Source: Solirubrobacteraceae bacterium (lineage in GTDB: Bacteria; Actinomycetota; Thermoleophilia; Solirubrobacterales; Solirubrobacteraceae). Taken from it: 7,261 nucleotides of DNA. The stretch lies in NCBI GenBank assembly GCA_030043235.1, contig JASHYF010000417.1, positions 1 to 7,261 of the forward strand, read 5' to 3'. The notes below the pieces were generated by a model. That model worked only from the letters and a program-made list of their open reading frames with translations, was not told the origin of the DNA and did not search any database. Positions 1 to 5,451 of the stretch are shown here, piece after piece (position 1 is the first letter of the stretch; every line of letters starts with the position of its first letter). Made by a program: the position numbers and the translations under genes.

Positions 1-947
1 AGCACGCCGAGCACGCCGTTGGCGCCGCACGAGGGCGCGAGCTCGGCCGGCGGCGGCTCGCGGAACAGGCAGCGATAGCAGGGCCCGTCGTAGGGCTTGA
101 ACACCGACAGCTGCCCGTCGAAGCCGAGGATCGACGCGGACACGACGGGGATGCGCAGGCGCACGCTGGCGTCGTTGAGCAGGTAGCGCGTGGGGAAGTT
201 GTCGACGCCGTCGACGATCACGTCGTAGCCGTCGATGATCTCCATGATGTTGGAGGCGCCGATGCGCGTCTTGTACTTGACGACGTTGACGTCCGGGTTG
301 AGCGCGTGGATGGACTCCTCGGCGGAGTCGACCTTGGGGATGCCGATGCGCTGGGTGGAGTGGATCACCTGGCGCTGCAGGTTGGACAGGTCGACCTCGT
401 CGTCGTCGACGATCCCGAGCGTGCCCACGCCGGCGGCCGCCAGGTAGAGCGCCGTGGGCGAGCCGAGCCCGCCGGCGCCCAGCAGCAGCACCTTCGCGTC
501 CAGCAGCTTCTGCTGGCCCTCGGCGCCGATCTCGGGTATCAGCAGGTGGCGCGAGTAGCGCTCGCGCTGCTCGGCGCTCAGCGCGCGCGGGATCTCCACC
601 TCGTAGCCGCGGTCCTTCCACAGCGTGATGCCGCCGGTCATCGAGCGCACGCGCTCGTAGCCGAGGTCCTCCTGCAGCGTGCGCGCTGCGTACGCGGAGC
701 GGTTGCCGGAGGCGCAGTAGAGGATCAGCTCGGCGGAGCGGTCGGGCGCGACGCTCTCGATGCGCTGCTCGAGGTGCCCCCGCGGAATGCTCTTGGCGCC
801 GGGGATGTGGCCGGTGGCGAACTCTTCTGAGCCGCGCACGTCCACGATCGTCACGCCCTCGCCGACCAGCTCGTTGACCTCAGACGGGTCTACCTCTTGG
901 ATCTGGCTCTTGACTCGGCGGAGCAGCTCCGCGCCCGACGTGCTCAT
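1..947 (-). CDS. moeB: Rhodanese-MoeB/ThiF fusion: E1-like sulfur-carrier adenylyltransferase (3' end cut off)
   Basis: The visible 315 residues start with ATG at 947 and run off the window, so the C-terminus is missing. Residues about 15-120 form a rhodanese domain: the VDVR strand, the GHIPGA motif (46-51) and the active-site loop CASGNRS with the persulfide-forming Cys78. From about residue 125 a MoeB/ThiF E1 domain follows, with the YSRHLLIPEIG entry motif, the nucleotide-binding GAGGLGS (157-163), DDDEVDLSNLQRQ (181-193), DNFPTRY (249-255), the first zinc pair CYRC (Cys290, Cys293) and PSCGANGVLGV near the end. Enzymes of this family adenylate the C-terminal glycine of MoaD, ThiS or CysO so that it can become a thiocarboxylate; the rhodanese supplies sulfur. 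The better-known actinobacterial MoeZ has these two domains in the opposite order. The carrier protein is not in the window, so whether it serves molybdopterin, thiamine or cysteine synthesis is open. The family call is firm; the symbol is approximate. Confidence 0.92.
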   Translation of the reverse strand, partial: MSTSGAELLRRVKSQIQEVDPSEVNELVGEGVTIVDVRGSEEFATGHIPGAKSIPRGHLEQRIESVAPDRSAELILYCASGNRSAYAARTLQEDLGYERVRSMTGGITLWKDRGYEVEIPRALSAEQRERYSRHLLIPEIGAEGQQKLLDAKVLLLGAGGLGSPTALYLAAAGVGTLGIVDDDEVDLSNLQRQVIHSTQRIGIPKVDSAEESIHALNPDVNVVKYKTRIGASNIMEIIDGYDVIVDGVDNFPTRYLLNDASVRLRIPVVSASILGFDGQLSVFKPYDGPCYRCLFREPPPAELAPSCGANGVLGV

Positions 948-954
948 CTCGAAA

Positions 955-959
955 CTCCT
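955..959 (-). promoter_or_regulatory. Ribosome binding site of the rhodanese-MoeB gene
   Basis: On the minus strand AGGAG lies 7 nt before the ATG at 947. It is the cleanest Shine-Dalgarno sequence in the window and fixes this start. Confidence 0.75.
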
Positions 960-990
960 AAACCAAGGTCGGGATTCAGGGACTTCAAAA

Positions 991-1019
991 AGTGTAGCGG
1001 CGTTTGGCGCCCTCGTGAA
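991..1019 (-). promoter_or_regulatory. Predicted sigma70-type promoter of the rhodanese-MoeB gene
   Basis: Read on the minus strand, TTCACG (1014-1019) and TACACT (991-996) are separated by exactly 17 bp. Each matches four of six bases of the -35 and -10 consensus. Transcription would start near 984, giving a leader of roughly 37 nt before the ATG at 947. It lies just downstream of the vapC stop, so the moeB-like gene probably has its own promoter rather than depending on vapBC transcription. Confidence 0.5.
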
Positions 1020-1051
1020 GGGGCATTCGGCGACGCCGTCTGTGGCTCGGG

Positions 1052-1495
1052 CTATGGCTGCGGAAGGTGTAGCTGACCCTGGGAGTCGGGGAGCGCGATC
1101 CACGCGATCCGCTCCTTGCGAGCGACAGCGAGGATGTGTGAGTCGGCCGTTGCCAGCTGGTCGTTCTCGCCGACCACGGCGAGCAGCAGGCAGTCCCCCA
1201 ACGACAGCGGGCACCGTGTTCGGTGGTAATGCTCGACGCGCAGCTCGGCAGCCCGCCAGGCATGCTCGTGCTCGACCACGCGCACCCGCAGATCGATGGA
1301 CTGCTCGAGTGAGTCGACCGCCGTGCGTGTACGGTGCACGGCTATGCCGTGGAGGCGGCCGAGGCGATCCGCAGCCTCGGCGAGGTTGGGGGCGGCCACA
1401 GCCGCACCGCCGCCGGCGAGCAGCTCTCCCACCTCCTGCGCGGCGGGCTCATCTGCCAGCAGCGCGGTCAACGCGTAGGCATCGAGAACGATCAC
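1052..1495 (-). CDS. vapC: VapC-type PIN-domain toxin (putative ribonuclease)
   Basis: This 147-residue protein has the full acidic set of a PIN-domain nuclease: Asp5 in the opening MIVLDAYAL strand, Glu40 in NLAEAADRL, Asp101 in SLGDCLLLA and Asp118 in LATADSHILA. These residues bind the Mg2+/Mn2+ used to cut RNA, often tRNA or rRNA in VapC proteins; the actual target cannot be read from sequence. It starts with GTG at 1495, overlapping the antitoxin stop by four bases (GTGA), so the two are translationally coupled. No active-site residue is lost, so the toxin looks intact. The C-terminal tail after about residue 130 is short and not recognisable. Family assignment is strong; toxicity is inferred. 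Confidence 0.88.
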   Translation of the reverse strand: MIVLDAYALTALLADEPAAQEVGELLAGGGAAVAAPNLAEAADRLGRLHGIAVHRTRTAVDSLEQSIDLRVRVVEHEHAWRAAELRVEHYHRTRCPLSLGDCLLLAVVGENDQLATADSHILAVARKERIAWIALPDSQGQLHLPQP

Positions 1496-1758
1496 AGCGC
1501 AGGCGCTTGGCGCTGTTCCAGCTCTGCTTCCTCGGCGCGGGCGGACATGCGCAGCTCATCGATCGTGGGCCCACCGCTCATCTCCTTGGCGAAGATCCCG
1601 CGCACCGCACCGATCGGGTCGTCGGGAGCGGGACGCAGGATCAGCTCGTCGCCACGATCTTCGGCGAGCACGGTGCGCGTCCCCCAGCGCTTGCGGACTG
1701 CCGCAGGAACGGAAACCTGACCTCCACGGGAAATCACAAGGCGTCTGGTCATGGCCAT
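1492..1758 (-). CDS. vapB: VapB-type antitoxin with AbrB/MazE-like DNA-binding domain
   Basis: The protein has 88 residues. Residues about 5-45 fit the SpoVT/AbrB swapped-hairpin fold: RLVISRGGQVSVPAAVRKRWG, then a strand ending in DELILRP. The remainder, from about residue 46, is acidic and probably helical (PTIDELRMSARAEEAELEQ), the kind of tail that wraps around and blocks a PIN toxin. It sits directly ahead of vapC and overlaps its GTG start. Such antitoxins usually repress their own operon through the AbrB domain. The start at 1758 is ambiguous: an ATG two codons later (1752, giving MTRRLVIS) is equally plausible and neither has a strong ribosome binding site. The divergent sco gene begins only 22 bp away, so binding here could affect both directions. 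Confidence 0.87.
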   Translation of the reverse strand: MAMTRRLVISRGGQVSVPAAVRKRWGTRTVLAEDRGDELILRPAPDDPIGAVRGIFAKEMSGGPTIDELRMSARAEEAELEQRQAPAL

Positions 1759-1765
1759 GAAACTC

Positions 1766-1771
1766 TATCAT
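1766..1771 (+). promoter_or_regulatory. Possible -10 element (TATCAT) before the SCO-family gene
   Basis: TATCAT matches five of six bases of the -10 consensus and ends nine bases before the ATG at 1781, so the transcript would have almost no leader. No clear -35 box is visible at the normal distance. There is also no Shine-Dalgarno sequence before 1781, which fits leaderless translation. Weak evidence. Confidence 0.25.
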
Positions 1772-1780
1772 GGCGCATAG

Positions 1781-2482
1781 ATGCGAATACGCCTGCCCCA
1801 TCTCCCACGCCTGCCCCATCTCCCACGCCCGCCCCATCTCCCGCGGGCGAGCGCCACGGCGCTTGCTTTTGCGTCGGCTGTGGCGCTCACAGCCATCCTG
1901 GCTGGCTGCGGGGAGAGCAACGGCAGCTCCTCCTCGTCCTCCCGGCAGGCGTTGACGGCGGGCAGCGAAACGGGGTTCGACGGGGCGGCGCTCCCCGGCG
2001 ACACGCCCGCGCCGAACTTCACGTTGCGCGACCAGGCAGGCCGTGAGGTGTCGCTCGGCGAGAACCGCGGTCGCGTGGTGGTGCTCAGCTTCCTGTACTC
2101 CACGTGCGGCGCGCGGTGCGTGCTGATCGCCCAGCAGATCCGCGGCGCGCTGGATGAACTGGAGGATGAACACGCCCGCGCGCCGGCGGCGTTGCTCGTG
2201 AGCGCCGATCCCGCGGCGGACACCCCCGCCAGCGTCGCGCGCTTCCTCGCCGAAGTGTCGCTGAGCGGACGCGTCGAGTACCTGACGGGCTCGCTCGCGC
2301 AGCTGCAGCCGATCTGGCGCGCGTATCACGTGAAGCCGGCGAGCGCCGGCAGGACGACATTCGACGAGTACGCTTCGGTGCTGCTGATCGACCAGCGAGG
2401 CCGCGAGCGGGTGCTGTACCAGTCTGAACAGCTCACGCCGGAAGCGATCAGCCACGACGTCGCCAAGCTGCAGGGCGGCTAG
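1781..2482 (+). CDS. SCO1/SenC-family thioredoxin-fold lipoprotein
   Basis: This 233-residue protein begins with an arginine/proline-rich stretch, then a hydrophobic segment (about 24-41) ending in the lipobox ILAGC, so Cys43 should be lipidated and the protein anchored outside the cytoplasmic membrane. A serine-rich linker (50-54) leads to a thioredoxin fold: PAPNFTLRDQAG (76-87), FLYSTCGARC with the paired Cys109 and Cys113, SADPAADTP (141-149) and the strand LLIDQRG (201-207). The CxxxC pair and DPxxDT segment mark SCO1/SenC, which deliver copper to the CuA site of cytochrome oxidase or reduce its cysteines. The third copper ligand, normally a His just before the LID strand, is not seen: the aligned stretch reads DEYASVLLID. 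A thiol-redox role is therefore as likely as copper delivery. No oxidase genes are nearby. ATG at 1781 is chosen because no later start leaves a full signal peptide. Confidence 0.85.
   Translation: MRIRLPHLPRLPHLPRPPHLPRASATALAFASAVALTAILAGCGESNGSSSSSSRQALTAGSETGFDGAALPGDTPAPNFTLRDQAGREVSLGENRGRVVVLSFLYSTCGARCVLIAQQIRGALDELEDEHARAPAALLVSADPAADTPASVARFLAEVSLSGRVEYLTGSLAQLQPIWRAYHVKPASAGRTTFDEYASVLLIDQRGRERVLYQSEQLTPEAISHDVAKLQGG
1790..1843 (+). repeat. Triplicate 18-bp tandem repeat in the start of the SCO gene
   Basis: Three head-to-tail 18-bp units lie at 1790-1807, 1808-1825 and 1826-1843. The first two are identical and the third differs at two bases. In the reading frame each unit encodes Arg-Leu/Pro-Pro-His-Leu-Pro, so the repeat builds the positively charged n-region of the signal peptide and changes in copy number would keep the frame. 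Confidence 0.9.
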
Positions 2483-2514
2483 CGCGCCGCGCTGCTGAGC
2501 GCACCGCGGCATCG

Positions 2515-2605
2515 GGGACGGCGCCATCCGGCCGCTGAGGGCAGGCGCCACCGGGGCGCCACTCGCGGCTGCGCACACCGCGGCGCCGGGACGGCGCCAT
2601 CCGGC
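2515..2605. repeat. Separated 18-bp perfect direct repeat upstream of the SUF operon
   Basis: The identical sequence GGGACGGCGCCATCCGGC occurs at 2515-2532 and 2588-2605, with start points 73 bp apart (about seven helical turns). The second copy abuts the likely extended -10 of the operon and so covers the -35 position. This is a natural place for a repressor site, but the sequence matches no operator that I recognise. Confidence 0.8.
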
Positions 2606-2626
2606 TGATACCCTAGCTGCGAGGTA
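2606..2626 (+). promoter_or_regulatory. Probable SUF operon promoter with overlapping inverted repeat
   Basis: TGATACCCT (2606-2614) resembles an extended -10 element, 22 bp before the Rrf2 start. TACC (2609-2612) and GGTA (2623-2626) form a short inverted repeat across a 10-bp gap, overlapping the promoter and the ribosome binding region. ATACCC resembles the outer half of known IscR-type sites (ATACCYGACT), but the inner part does not match. An autoregulatory site for the Rrf2 protein is inferred only. Confidence 0.3.
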
Positions 2627-2635
2627 GGAAATGCG

Positions 2636-3151
2636 ATGATGTTCTCGACCAAGGCGGAGTACGGAGTGCGGGTGATGGTGGAGCTCGCACGGCGCGCCGG
2701 CGGCGAGCCGGTGCCGCTGGCGGAGATCGCGGCGCACGACGGCCTGCCGCTGGCGTATCTCGAGCATCTCGTGGCGCGCCTGCGCAAGGCGGGCCTGGTG
2801 GATTCTCGCCGCGGCTCGCGCGGTGGCTACATGCTGGCGCGCCCGGCACAGGAGATCACGATGGCGGAGGTGGTGGCGGCGCTGGAGGGCGCGATCGCGC
2901 CGATCGAGTGCATCTCGGAGGCGGCGGACGGCTCGATCGTGTGCTCGCGCGAGTCGAGTCCTGACCACGTGTGCCCGACGAAGCTGCTGTGGACGCGCGT
3001 GCGCTTGTCGATCGTGAGCACGCTGCGCGAGACGACGCTCGCTGAGTTGATCGGTACGCAGGTGATGCCGGCGGGAACCACCTTGCCGGCTCTCGAGATG
3101 CCGTCCCTTCAAGCGCAGGCGCTGCCCCCGGCCCTGACGACTGGAGCGTGA
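2636..3151 (+). CDS. Rrf2-family transcriptional regulator, IscR-like, likely controlling the SUF operon
   Basis: The protein has 171 residues. Residues 2-70 form the Rrf2 winged helix: FSTKAEYGVRVMVELARR, then IAAHDGLPLAYLEHLVARLRKAGLV, then the wing SRRGSRGGYMLARP. Residues 75-90 (ITMAEVVAALEGAIAP) lead into the sensor loop with Cys92, Cys103 and Cys113, plus His111. Three cysteines here normally bind an iron-sulfur cluster in IscR and related sensors, although the spacing differs from IscR (92, 98, 104). It is the first gene of the operon, nine bases ahead of sufC, so it very likely reads cluster status and represses or activates suf genes. The tail after about residue 145 is low-complexity and proline/alanine-rich. 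AGGA at 2626-2629 serves either ATG 2636 or ATG 2639; most family members begin M-x-S/T-K, so 2639 is equally possible. Confidence 0.9.
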   Translation: MMFSTKAEYGVRVMVELARRAGGEPVPLAEIAAHDGLPLAYLEHLVARLRKAGLVDSRRGSRGGYMLARPAQEITMAEVVAALEGAIAPIECISEAADGSIVCSRESSPDHVCPTKLLWTRVRLSIVSTLRETTLAELIGTQVMPAGTTLPALEMPSLQAQALPPALTTGA

Positions 3152-3160
3152 GCGAAGAAC

Positions 3161-3991
3161 ATGGCGGACCTGGAGATAAGGGGCCTGCACGTGCGCACGG
3201 AGGAGCGCGAGATCCTGCGCGGCGTTGACCTGAAGATCAACCGCGGAGAGATTCACGCGCTGATGGGCCCGAACGGCTCGGGCAAGTCGACGCTGGCGAA
3301 CACGCTGCTGGGCCATCCCGCGTACGAGGTGACGGAGGGCACGATCACCTTCAAGGGCGAGGACATCACGGAGGCCGAGCCGCACGAGCGCGCTAAGGCG
3401 GGCCTGTTCCTGGCCTTCCAGTACCCGGTGGCGATCCCGGGGGTGTCGGTGGCGAACTTCCTGCGCATGGCGATCAACGCGAAACGCGAGGGCGGACCCC
3501 GCGACGGGGCACACCCTGAGGGGCGCACCCTGAAGGGCACAGGCAGGCAGGCGGGCGGGGAGCCGATCCAGCTGAAGGAGTTCCGCTCTCGGCTGGAGCA
3601 CGCGGTGGAGCTGCTGGACGTGGACCGCGCGTTCACCTCCCGCCACCTCAACGACGGTTTCTCGGGCGGCGAGAAGAAGCGCGCGGAGATCCTGCAGATG
3701 GCGATGCTCGCCCCGGACGTGGCGATCCTCGACGAGACGGACTCGGGCCTCGACATCGACGCGCTGCGCACGGTCGCTGAGGGCGTGCAGAAGCTGCACG
3801 ACGAGCAGGGCCTGGGCGCGCTGATCATCACGCACTACCAGCGCATCCTGCACTACGTGAAGCCCCAGTTCGTGCACATCCTGATGGACGGGCGCATCGT
3901 GCTGGAGGGCGGCGTGGAGCTGGTGGAGCGCTTGGAGCGAGAGGGCTACGACCAGATCCGCCAGGAATACGGCGACGAGGTGGCGGCATGA
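3161..3991 (+). CDS. sufC: SufC, ATPase subunit of the SUF Fe-S assembly complex
   Basis: SufC is a cytoplasmic ABC-type ATPase that binds SufB/SufD and uses ATP to open the scaffold during cluster assembly. All motifs are present in this 276-residue protein: Walker A GPNGSGKST (36-44), Q-loop Gln87 in AFQYP, the signature FSGGEKKR (167-174), Walker B VAILDETD (187-194, Asp191 and Glu192), the D-loop SGLD and His225 of the H-loop in ITHYQR. It is about 20 residues longer than usual SufC because of a glycine-rich insertion at about 110-134, between the Q-loop region and the signature, which coincides with a DNA tandem duplication. It begins nine bases after the Rrf2 stop with only a weak ribosome binding site (GAAGAA), and its stop overlaps the next start (ATGA). 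The identification is secure. Confidence 0.97.
   Translation: MADLEIRGLHVRTEEREILRGVDLKINRGEIHALMGPNGSGKSTLANTLLGHPAYEVTEGTITFKGEDITEAEPHERAKAGLFLAFQYPVAIPGVSVANFLRMAINAKREGGPRDGAHPEGRTLKGTGRQAGGEPIQLKEFRSRLEHAVELLDVDRAFTSRHLNDGFSGGEKKRAEILQMAMLAPDVAILDETDSGLDIDALRTVAEGVQKLHDEQGLGALIITHYQRILHYVKPQFVHILMDGRIVLEGGVELVERLEREGYDQIRQEYGDEVAA
3506..3545 (+). repeat. 14-bp tandem repeat inside sufC
   Basis: Units at 3506-3519 and 3520-3533 differ at one base (GGGGCACACCCTGA and GGGGCGCACCCTGA), and a decayed third copy begins at 3534. Because 14 is not a multiple of three, the units are read in different frames, giving GAHPE and then GRTLK. The repeat forms part of the SufC-specific insertion. Confidence 0.85.
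3977..3983 (+). promoter_or_regulatory. Ribosome binding site of sufD inside the end of sufC
   Basis: GAGGTGG lies four bases ahead of the ATG at 3988, within the last codons of sufC. With the ATGA overlap this supports translational coupling of the two genes and fixes the sufD start. Confidence 0.6.
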
Positions 3992-5370
3992 GCGGGGTGG
4001 GTGGGACCCTATCCGCCGCCGCTCCCATCGAGGTAAAGCCCGGCCGTCATCGCGAGGCAGCCCTGTACCACGCGCTCCACGGCGCGGGCGCAGCGGACGG
4101 ACGCTCCCTCGCCGAGCTCCGAGAGGCGGCGCTGGACGCATACGAGCACCTGGAGCTGCCGGTTTGGCGGCGCTCGGGTTTCTGGACGACGAGCCTGGCG
4201 AGCCTCGACCTCGACGCGCTGCGGACGACGATCGATGAGCGGAGCGTGCCCGACGTCGCCACGCGCACCCTGCCGGACCGCCCCCGCGCGGGACGGATAG
4301 TGCAGAGCGCGGGCGCGGTGGTGCACGTGGAGCTGGACGAGGCGCTGGCGGAGCAGGGCGTGCTGCTGTGCTCGCTGGAGCGGGCGTTCGCGGAGCACGG
4401 CGAGCTGGCATCGGCGTGGTACTCGAAGCGGCTGCCGCTCGACCGCCACAAGCTGGAGGCTGCAAACGCCGCGTTCTGGACGGGCGGGGCGTTCTTGTAC
4501 GTGCCGCCGGGCGTGGTGGTGGAGGACCCGTTTGAGATCGTGTACGCGATCGAGCGGCGCGGGATCGCACAGTACGGGCGCACGCTGGTGCTGGGCGACA
4601 GAAGCAGCGAGTTCCGCGTGCACGAGTACGACGTGGCGGAGAATTTCGACGGCCCGGCCCTGCACGCGGGAGCGTTCGAGATGTACCTGCAGGACGGCGC
4701 GCGCTGTCGCCTCGCGCAGTACCAGGACTGGGGCTCTGGCGAGGTGTTCGACGTGTCCACGCGCTTCGTGGGCGTGGGCCGCGACGCGTACTGCCACTGG
4801 CTGCCGGCGCTGCTGGGCGGTCACCTGGTGCGCCATCACGACGAGCTGGCGGTGATGGAGAAGGGCGGCGACATGGCCTTCCGCGGCGTGTTCTGCACGG
4901 AGGAGGACGAGCACCTGGACGTGTTCGCGGTGGACCTGCACGAGACGGGGCCGTCGGGCGGGGACGTGCACTGGCGGGGGACGGCGACGGGCGAGAGCCG
5001 CGCGAGCTTCGAGGGGCTGATCCAGATCGACCCGGGCTCCCAGCGGACGCACACGTACCTGCAGATCCACACGATGATGCTCTCGCCGAAGGCGCGCATC
5101 GACGCGATCCCCTCGGTGCTGGTGTCGGCGGACGACGTGTCGGCGTCGCACGGCGGCACGGTGGGCGAGCTGGACGAGACGGCGATCTTCTACATGCAGT
5201 CGCGGGGCCTGGATCGCGCGGCGGCGGTGCGCGTGATCGTGGAGGGCTTCTTCGAGCCGCTGATCACGCAGCTGGAGGACGAGCCGCTGGAGCAGCTGGT
5301 GCGCGCGAGGATCGAGCAGAAGCTGGCGGCCGCGCACGAGGACATCGAGGCGTATGCGACCAGTCGCTGA
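3988..5370 (+). CDS. sufD: SufB/SufD-family Fe-S scaffold protein, best fit SufD
   Basis: At 460 residues this is a full-length SufB/SufD-family protein. The N-terminal helical part (about 20-85) ends in LPVWRRSGFWTTSLASLDLDAL, which resembles the SufD entry region. The middle (about 165-380) is the right-handed beta-helix core. The C-terminal helical part, from about 383, contains SASHGGTVGELDETAIFYMQSRGL, matching the SufD pattern CSHGxTVGxxDxxxxFYLRSRG; His388 corresponds to the SufD histidine at the SufB-SufD cluster interface. The Cys two residues before that His in E. coli SufD is Ala386 here. The ending GFFEPLITQLEDEPLEQLV also lacks the SufB signature ELPMEYA. SufD pairs with SufB and SufC in a BC2D complex, yet no sufB is beside it, so sufB should lie elsewhere or this protein acts alone. 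Family certain; SufD over SufB likely. Confidence 0.87.
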   Translation: MSGVGGTLSAAAPIEVKPGRHREAALYHALHGAGAADGRSLAELREAALDAYEHLELPVWRRSGFWTTSLASLDLDALRTTIDERSVPDVATRTLPDRPRAGRIVQSAGAVVHVELDEALAEQGVLLCSLERAFAEHGELASAWYSKRLPLDRHKLEAANAAFWTGGAFLYVPPGVVVEDPFEIVYAIERRGIAQYGRTLVLGDRSSEFRVHEYDVAENFDGPALHAGAFEMYLQDGARCRLAQYQDWGSGEVFDVSTRFVGVGRDAYCHWLPALLGGHLVRHHDELAVMEKGGDMAFRGVFCTEEDEHLDVFAVDLHETGPSGGDVHWRGTATGESRASFEGLIQIDPGSQRTHTYLQIHTMMLSPKARIDAIPSVLVSADDVSASHGGTVGELDETAIFYMQSRGLDRAAAVRVIVEGFFEPLITQLEDEPLEQLVRARIEQKLAAAHEDIEAYATSR

Positions 5371-5451
5371 GGACGACCTCTTCGAGCGCGGCAGGGTGGG
5401 ATCTTTTATTGAGGGTCGCGCCGGCTCGCGCGGTGCTCGCGCGCGGGCGTG
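5371..5451 (+). other. Spacer before sufS with AT-rich island and 11-bp repeat
   Basis: This is the largest gap inside the operon. It holds an isolated AT-rich stretch, ATCTTTTATT (5401-5410), which stands out in a GC-rich setting and could be a weak -10 (TTTTAT, 5404-5409) or an RNA processing site; no good -35 is visible. GCTCGCGCG follows twice (5424-5432 and 5435-5443), an 11-bp period. No terminator with a T-tract is present. Confidence 0.45.

Larger units (their letters stand above)
2483..2635. other. Intergenic region before the SUF operon
   Basis: These 153 bp between the SCO gene and the Rrf2 gene contain no supportable ORF. They are rich in GGCGCC palindromes and hold the 18-bp direct repeat described separately, a small GCGCT/AGCGC stem-loop at 2489-2502 just after the SCO stop (no T-tract, so not a clear terminator), and the likely SUF operon promoter at the right-hand end. 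Confidence 0.6.

Noticed and set aside
948..1051. Small gene between the MoeB-like gene and vapC
   Set aside because: No frame with a plausible start and ribosome binding site fits; the space is explained by a promoter and leader.
306..2046. Plus-strand open frames of 174 and 428 residues across the MoeB, vapC and vapB region
   Set aside because: They overlap minus-strand genes with full catalytic motifs and read as low-complexity sequence.
2489..2502. Intrinsic terminator after the SCO gene
   Set aside because: The stem is only 5 bp and has no T-tract; such small hairpins are expected by chance at this GC content.
1556..4570. 1004-residue open frame on the minus strand
   Set aside because: It lies antisense to the SCO, Rrf2, sufC and sufD genes, is Arg/Ala/His/Leu-rich low-complexity sequence and matches no fold. 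High GC makes stop codons rare in shadow frames.
4009..5337. 442-residue minus-strand open frame opposite sufD
   Set aside because: Same kind of GC-driven shadow; the + strand frame has clear SufD motifs throughout.
3161..5370. Minimal two-gene SMS (SmsC-SmsB) system
   Set aside because: The sufC-first order is reminiscent, but the scaffold is full length with a SufD-like N-terminal part and C-terminus, and sufS and sufU are in the same operon, as in classical SUF.
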